Shown piece by piece: positions 5,737 through 9,601 of a stretch of DNA of 9,601 nt (position 1 is its first letter; each line of letters begins with the position of its first letter). The notes below the pieces were generated by a model. That model had not been told where the DNA came from. It was given only the letters and a program-made list of their open reading frames with translations, and did not search any database. Position numbers and translations under genes: made by a program. Origin of the DNA: Muribaculaceae bacterium (GTDB lineage Bacteria > Bacteroidota > Bacteroidia > Bacteroidales > Muribaculaceae). The DNA lies in NCBI GenBank assembly GCA_009775535.1, contig VSPW01000010.1:12694-22294 (forward strand). Reading direction: 5' to 3'.

Positions 5737-7251
5737 TTATTTTGCCTTAAACCGGTTCTCGCCAGAAGGCTTTATCTTCTTACCCTTTAGATCTGTACGG
5801 AAATGCGTGAGCAGATCGCGGTACAGCACCTGCGGACTGCGGGCCACAACCTTGCCGTTACGCAAAGACTGCATATAGTCGCCACCGTTTGCCAGATAGT
5901 CTATCGTCGCCACCCGATATACCTTGTCCTTGTCCAACGGTTTACCGTCAATCCTGACAGATGTACATTTCTTTGATACCGGTGAATACTCCACCGCAAC
6001 ATTCCGGGAAACGCCATTACCGCCTGTACGCGCCATGACGTCAAGGGCGTCCATCAGATCACTGCCCTTTAGCTCTATCACGGTGGTATAATTGTTGAAA
6101 GGCATCATATTTATGACCATACCTTCAGTGATATCACCCTTTGGCAATGATGTGCGAAGGCCTCCCTTATTGATAAGGCCAAGATCGACGTCACCGGCCA
6201 GCTGACGGCCACGAGTAACCATATAATCGGCCACAAAATTCAACAATGGGCGTCCGTCCCTGTCAAGGGCTATGGCCGATTCACCTACTTTCAGCGTCAT
6301 CAGTGAATCCACACCACGGCGGTAAGGCTCTATTATGGCATCAATTTCCGGATCAGCCTTGCCGTCAAGACGTCCATCTACACGGATAAGTGTGTATTCC
6401 GGCAAAGCAGACAGGCTATCCAGGTCAATGTCAATCTGCCCTACATAATGCCCACGCTTTCCTGCCTGGGCTACAAGGATTTCACGTCCATCTGCATTTT
6501 TCACCCTATGCATATGGCCTGAGGCAGGGTCTACAAGGGTATGTGAATGGCCTCCTATTATAATATCAATATCCTTAGATGCCGCAGCGATATCCAGGTC
6601 TCCTGGAGGTTCTGACGGGCTATAGCCAACGTGGGTGACAGCCACAACGGCATCCACCCCCTCCACATCACGCAAATACCGTGCGGTGGAGTTTGCCGCG
6701 GCCACGGCATCAAGATATCCGACCCCATCATAGTTGCCTTCTGCTATCATGCCCTCAGGGCGTAGGTTGATTCCCATAAAGCCGATGCGCTTGCCACCGT
6801 ATGTGCGCACAGCATATTTCTTGAACAGGCCATCAAGCGGCGAACCGTCAAGACGGTAGTTGGTTGACAGCAATTCGGCCTTTGCCCCGGCAAGGTTTCC
6901 GGCCAGGGAATCAGCCCCGTTGTCAAATTCATGATTACCCAATATGCGCAAGTCGTATCCAAGGGCATTCATAAGCTTTTCTTCTACCTGGCCGCCTCCG
7001 ATATTGAAAAACAGTGTACCCTGGACAATGTCCCCTGCATCAATAAGCATTACATTCCTACGCACGGCGCGCACACTGTCCACTACGGCCTTCCGCCGCT
7101 GTATGCCACCAAGTCCATCTGCATCAGGATAAATCTGAGAATGGGTGTCATTGGTGTGGAGAAGAACCAGATGTTCAGCGCTGACATTCTGGATACCTCC
7201 CATCAAGGCCAGGGCTACCGCCGCCGGCAAAATCTGTCGATATAAATTCAT
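5737..7251 (-). CDS. Secreted UshA-type 5'-nucleotidase / metallophosphatase
   Basis: This 504-aa periplasmic enzyme is predicted to hydrolyse nucleotides or nucleotide sugars to nucleosides for uptake. A signal peptide covers residues 1-25 (NVSA|E). The calcineurin-like metal domain follows: HTNDTH (32-37, ligands D35 and H37), DAGD (71-74, D74), GNHEFD (105-110, N106 and H107), VTHVG (H207) and GGHSH (233-237, H235 and H237). The complete dimetal set is therefore present. The 5'-nucleotidase C-terminal domain covers about 325-485, with NKGGLR (361-366) and LANGGDY (453-459) corresponding to the substrate-binding loops. Both domains are in one chain, at a length close to that of classical UshA. 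The substrate (AMP, UDP-sugar or other) cannot be told from sequence. The gene lies 31 bp after the RNA methyltransferase gene and 9 bp before the NagZ fusion gene, all on the minus strand, so it is probably the middle gene of an operon. I see no good promoter in the 31-bp gap. Confidence 0.93.
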   Translation of the reverse strand: MNLYRQILPAAVALALMGGIQNVSAEHLVLLHTNDTHSQIYPDADGLGGIQRRKAVVDSVRAVRRNVMLIDAGDIVQGTLFFNIGGGQVEEKLMNALGYDLRILGNHEFDNGADSLAGNLAGAKAELLSTNYRLDGSPLDGLFKKYAVRTYGGKRIGFMGINLRPEGMIAEGNYDGVGYLDAVAAANSTARYLRDVEGVDAVVAVTHVGYSPSEPPGDLDIAAASKDIDIIIGGHSHTLVDPASGHMHRVKNADGREILVAQAGKRGHYVGQIDIDLDSLSALPEYTLIRVDGRLDGKADPEIDAIIEPYRRGVDSLMTLKVGESAIALDRDGRPLLNFVADYMVTRGRQLAGDVDLGLINKGGLRTSLPKGDITEGMVINMMPFNNYTTVIELKGSDLMDALDVMARTGGNGVSRNVAVEYSPVSKKCTSVRIDGKPLDKDKVYRVATIDYLANGGDYMQSLRNGKVVARSPQVLYRDLLTHFRTDLKGKKIKPSGENRFKAK

Positions 7252-7282
7252 ATATAATTGTATATTGAATAATCATAAATAA

Positions 7283-8083
7283 TCACTCACGTCTACGCAA
7301 CTGCCAAAATGCAACTGCGGCAGCGGCGGCAACATTTAGGGAATCGACCCCATGCGACATTGGTATGCGCACAACATAGTCGGCGGACGCAACCGCTTCC
7401 CGGCTCAGACCGTCGCCCTCTGTGCCCATAATCACAGCCAACTTAGGTTCGTAGACAAGTTTCGGGTCATCAATAGATACAGAATTGTCTGTAAGGGCCA
7501 TCGCCGCAGTCTTGAAGCCAAGTGGCTTCAGGGAATCGGGACTGTCAATCCACGTCCAGGGGACAAGGAACACCGAGCCCATTGACACCCTGACCGCACG
7601 GCGGTTAAGCGGATCGCAGGAAGCAGGCGTGAGCAGAACAGCATCAATCCCCAATGCCGCCGCAGAACGGAATATAGCGCCTATGTTGGTGGTATCGACC
7701 ACCCCATCGATGACTACCACACGCCTGGCGTCACGGCATACATCACTGACAGCCAACGCCTCTGGCCTATGCATGGCGCACAGCACGCCGCGCGTAAGCG
7801 TATAGCCAGTAAGCGATGCCAATATCTCCCGGCCGCCTGTATATACCGGGATGTCGCCACACCTGTCTATTATACCGGAAGCATCTCCACATATGTGCCT
7901 CCTTTCGCACAGAAGGGATAGCGGCCTGTATCCGGCATCAAGAGCCACGTTTATAACCTTGGGGCTCTCGGCGATAAAAATCCCGCGCGAAGGGTCGAGC
8001 CTGCTGCGCAATTGAGCTTCTGTCAACGAGCCGTAGACCTCGACACCAGGCTGGGTTAAGGATGTAATCTCAATAATTGCCAT
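7283..8083 (-). CDS. SpoU/TrmH-family RNA 2'-O-methyltransferase
   Basis: This 266-aa cytoplasmic enzyme is predicted to methylate a ribose 2'-OH in tRNA or rRNA using S-adenosylmethionine. The SPOUT knot motifs are all visible: N133-IGAIF-R139 (motif 1, with the conserved Arg), MGTEGDGL (219-226, motif 2), and SLNVAAAAAVAFW (248-260, motif 3). The first 110 residues form the less conserved substrate-recognition part. It contains the usual FIAES-type element near residue 36, where the family generally reads 'F-E-G'. Length is normal. The exact target nucleotide cannot be assigned, so no trmH or rlmB symbol is given. ATG 8083 sits about 20 nt after a good promoter on the same strand, which supports it as the first gene of the three-gene unit reaching 2752. 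Confidence 0.92.
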   Translation of the reverse strand: MAIIEITSLTQPGVEVYGSLTEAQLRSRLDPSRGIFIAESPKVINVALDAGYRPLSLLCERRHICGDASGIIDRCGDIPVYTGGREILASLTGYTLTRGVLCAMHRPEALAVSDVCRDARRVVVIDGVVDTTNIGAIFRSAAALGIDAVLLTPASCDPLNRRAVRVSMGSVFLVPWTWIDSPDSLKPLGFKTAAMALTDNSVSIDDPKLVYEPKLAVIMGTEGDGLSREAVASADYVVRIPMSHGVDSLNVAAAAAVAFWQLRRRE

Positions 8084-8110
8084 TTTCTATCCTGTCTTGT
8101 TTCAATATGA

Positions 8111-8141
8111 CAAAGTTAATCACCTTAGGCCGAATATGCAA
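8111..8141 (-). promoter_or_regulatory. Bacteroidetes-type promoter for the RNA methyltransferase operon
   Basis: Read on the minus strand, TTG (8141-8139), a 20-nt spacer, then TAACTTTG (8118-8111) match the Bacteroidetes promoter consensus. The start of transcription would fall near 8104-8106, about 20 nt before ATG 8083. Spacer length is the same as in the other two promoters of this window. Confidence 0.7.
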
Positions 8142-8256
8142 CCCTGCATGACGCATTGATTATTTTAACATTTCCCGGCTGTGATTGTTTTTTCAGAGCC
8201 TATTCATATCCAGTAATTTTCAGCGGCAAAAAAGGATTCCATGGCCATTGTCAATA

Positions 8257-8288
8257 ATTGCAAAATGACAACGGTATTCATATCTTTG
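8257..8288 (+). promoter_or_regulatory. Bacteroidetes-type promoter for ogt
   Basis: ATTG (8257-8260), a 20-nt spacer, and TATCTTTG (8281-8288) match the Bacteroidetes promoter consensus. Transcription would begin near 8293-8296, roughly 35 nt before ATG 8330. About 115 bp separates it from the divergent operon promoter at 8111-8141. In that stretch I see no clear operator palindrome. Confidence 0.72.
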
Positions 8289-8329
8289 CAAAATCAAATA
8301 AATTATAAACGAAAAAATGAAACTGGGAC

Positions 8330-8887
8330 ATGGACAAGATAATAACAAGCCGATATAATTCGCCTTGCGGGGAGCTATTGCTCGGTTCGTATGGAGATAG
8401 GCTATGTATGTGCGACTGGCAGTCAGGACGCCACCATGATATTGTATCCGGCAGGCTCAGACGGATGTTGCATACGGGATTTGAAGACGGCTTGTCTGAT
8501 GTAATTGAAATGGCAATAATGCAGTTGGACGGATATTTTGCAGGAAAACGGCGCATATTCGATGTGCCACTGCTGTTTGCCGGCACTGATTTCCAAAAGA
8601 GGGTGTGGTATGAATTGTCCGTAGTCCCATACGGCAGGACCATCTCATATGGGGAATTGGCCACCATGATAGGTATGCCTAAAGCGGTACGTGCCGTGGC
8701 AAACGCCAATGCGGCAAACGCCATATCGATATTCGCCCCATGCCACCGTGTCATAGGCGCTGACCGCTCCCTGACCGGATATGGCGGCGGATTGGATGCA
8801 AAAAAATATCTACTGAACCTAGAGCGCCAGCCAGAAACATGCTGCCGCCTGCAAGAGGAACATCCTAATGGATATCAAAAATTATAG
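8330..8887 (+). CDS. ogt: O6-methylguanine-DNA methyltransferase (methylated-DNA-protein-cysteine S-methyltransferase)
   Basis: This 185-aa suicidal DNA-repair protein transfers the alkyl group of O6-alkylguanine to its own cysteine. An RNase H-like N-terminal domain spans about 1-80. The DNA-binding and catalytic domain spans about 87-168, with the active-site PCHRV at 137-141 (nucleophile C138). The key residues keep a constant offset of seven from human MGMT: Y107, the arginine finger R121, N130, C138, H139 and E165. The residue before the PCHRV motif is Ala, where Ile or Val is usual. The loop reads NAISIF instead of NPxxI, a mild variant not expected to abolish activity. No Ada-type regulatory domain is present, so this is the Ogt form. 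ATG 8330 gives the normal N-terminus (ITSRYNSPCGELLLG). A second ATG at 8317 in another frame lies in a better A-rich context. The last 13 bp overlap the convergent outer-membrane protein gene. Confidence 0.94.
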   Translation: MDKIITSRYNSPCGELLLGSYGDRLCMCDWQSGRHHDIVSGRLRRMLHTGFEDGLSDVIEMAIMQLDGYFAGKRRIFDVPLLFAGTDFQKRVWYELSVVPYGRTISYGELATMIGMPKAVRAVANANAANAISIFAPCHRVIGADRSLTGYGGGLDAKKYLLNLERQPETCCRLQEEHPNGYQKL

Positions 8888-9546
8888 CCGAATGCCACCC
8901 TTGCCACATTCTCATGAAGAGTTATAGGACTGTGCATCATATTGACAAGTCCGAAATATCCTATTATTGAGATGTGGAATCTATTGATGTCAAGTCCAGC
9001 CCCTACACCCCAGAGGAAATTGAACCTTTTGTGGCCGCCTGCCGATGTATACAGGTTGACGGGCAGCCCCAACTCCTTATATCTGTCTCCCGATACCCTG
9101 GCGGTAAACCCATATGTCAATTCCGGGCCGGTCAATATGCTGATACCGGCATTCTCCCATATATCGAAACGATAACCTATGGTAAGAGGCATCCTGACAC
9201 CAAACTTTCTTATATCGGCATCTACAGACTGCGGCGAATCTGAGCTACCGTTATCAGCGTAAAGGTCATCTATTACATAAGTGTCATAATATAACGACAT
9301 CCCCGGCTCAAAGAAAAGGTTGGCAAAGACCGGCAGATGGTATACTGCCCCTACTGATCCGCCGTAGCCTTGACCGAACATCTTCACCTTATATCCGTTT
9401 GTCTCCATATCTCCGGGTATGCTTATGTCGAAAGATCCCCTTATCCCCCAATATGGTCGGTTGTCCGGATTATTGAATACCGGATTTTGTGCAAAAGCGG
9501 ACATGAAAAATACAAGGATTGCAGAAATGGCGATATTGCGTCTCAT
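8875..9546 (-). CDS. Small outer-membrane beta-barrel protein (PorT-like family)
   Basis: The protein is 223 aa from the preferred ATG at 9546, which begins directly with a signal peptide (MRRNIAISAILVFFMSAFA|Q). The in-frame ATG at 9576 would add ten residues in front of it (MDVFGIKHII), which is less natural for export. The mature part alternates amphipathic strands and Gly/aromatic turns, for example YWGIRGSFDISIPG, FFEPGMSLYYDTY and FGVRMPLTIGYRF. It ends VARVAFGYNF with a terminal Phe, as expected for a BAM-assembled barrel of about eight strands. This is the pattern of Bacteroidetes outer-membrane beta-barrel proteins of the PorT/OMP_b-brl type, whose ligands are mostly unknown. It converges on ogt with a 13-bp overlap of the 3' ends. 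The upstream region leaves the window within 55 bp, and I see only an imperfect -7-like element there (TATTTTG on the minus strand). Confidence 0.85.
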   Translation of the reverse strand: MRRNIAISAILVFFMSAFAQNPVFNNPDNRPYWGIRGSFDISIPGDMETNGYKVKMFGQGYGGSVGAVYHLPVFANLFFEPGMSLYYDTYVIDDLYADNGSSDSPQSVDADIRKFGVRMPLTIGYRFDIWENAGISILTGPELTYGFTARVSGDRYKELGLPVNLYTSAGGHKRFNFLWGVGAGLDINRFHISIIGYFGLVNMMHSPITLHENVARVAFGYNF

Positions 9547-9601
9547 AATTATATGTTTTATACCAAAAACGTCCATTCTCTACAAAATAGTATATGAAAG
9601 T

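Larger units (their letters stand above)
2752..8083 (-). other. Probable three-gene operon: RNA methyltransferase, 5'-nucleotidase, NagZ-AmiE-like fusion
   Basis: Three minus-strand genes follow one another with gaps of 31 and 9 bp and no hairpin between them. A consensus promoter lies just before the first gene. The two downstream products are both exported hydrolases for salvage-type substrates, whereas the first is a housekeeping RNA modification enzyme. I see no convincing intrinsic terminator directly after the last stop on this strand. The nearest candidate is the perfect hairpin at 2220-2263, which would mean antisense reading through the small membrane protein gene. Confidence 0.7.

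Noticed and set aside
8278..8754. 158-aa minus-strand frame opposite ogt
   Set aside because: The + strand frame contains the complete MGMT active site, so this is a mirror frame.
9580..9601. Promoter-like TATTTTG on the minus strand before the barrel gene
   Set aside because: It is one base short of TAnnTTTG, and the -33 region would be beyond the window edge.

Overview
The window looks like chromosomal DNA from a member of the Bacteroidales, possibly a Muribaculaceae-type gut commensal. Family-level placement is inference. Three points support it. Starts lack Shine-Dalgarno sequences and have A/T-rich leaders. Three separate sites match the Bacteroidetes sigma-ABfr promoter (TTG or TTTG, 20-nt spacer, TAnnTTTG). 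The protein set is also typical: an OmpP1/FadL-type porin, a NagZ glycosidase fused to a beta-lactamase-fold domain, and a PorT-like outer-membrane barrel.

Left part (1-2270, + strand): the 3' end of a gene for a low-complexity Gly/Ser/Pro/Arg-rich protein, then an OmpP1/FadL-type outer-membrane transporter, closed by a very strong intrinsic terminator at 2220-2269.

Middle strip (2267-2751): a short accessory-looking patch. A promoter whose -33 element lies in the terminator's T-tract drives a small, AT-rich gene for a two-helix membrane protein. A GC-rich hairpin follows, then the N-terminal remnant of a conserved-looking gene that loses its reading sense just before the convergent nagZ-like stop.

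Central block (2752-8083, - strand): a probable three-gene operon read right to left. It encodes a SpoU/TrmH RNA methyltransferase, a secreted UshA-type 5'-nucleotidase, and a 991-aa secreted GH3 beta-N-acetylglucosaminidase (NagZ type) joined to a class C beta-lactamase-fold domain. The last protein joins in one chain the two activities that Bacillus subtilis carries on neighbouring genes (NagZ and AmiE) for muropeptide rescue. With the 5'-nucleotidase, the operon suggests periplasmic salvage of cell-wall and nucleotide material.

Right part (8084-9601): a 246-bp divergent promoter region separates the operon from an O6-methylguanine-DNA methyltransferase (ogt, + strand). The 3' end of ogt overlaps by 13 bp the 3' end of a convergent gene for a small outer-membrane beta-barrel protein (- strand), whose upstream region runs off the right edge.

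Most of the window is ordinary core gene content. The points worth a second look are the NagZ-AmiE-like fusion, the 2267-2751 strip, and the compact promoter/terminator arrangements. I found no tRNA, rRNA, CRISPR array, insertion sequence or complete mobile element, and no stretch over 300 bases without a gene.
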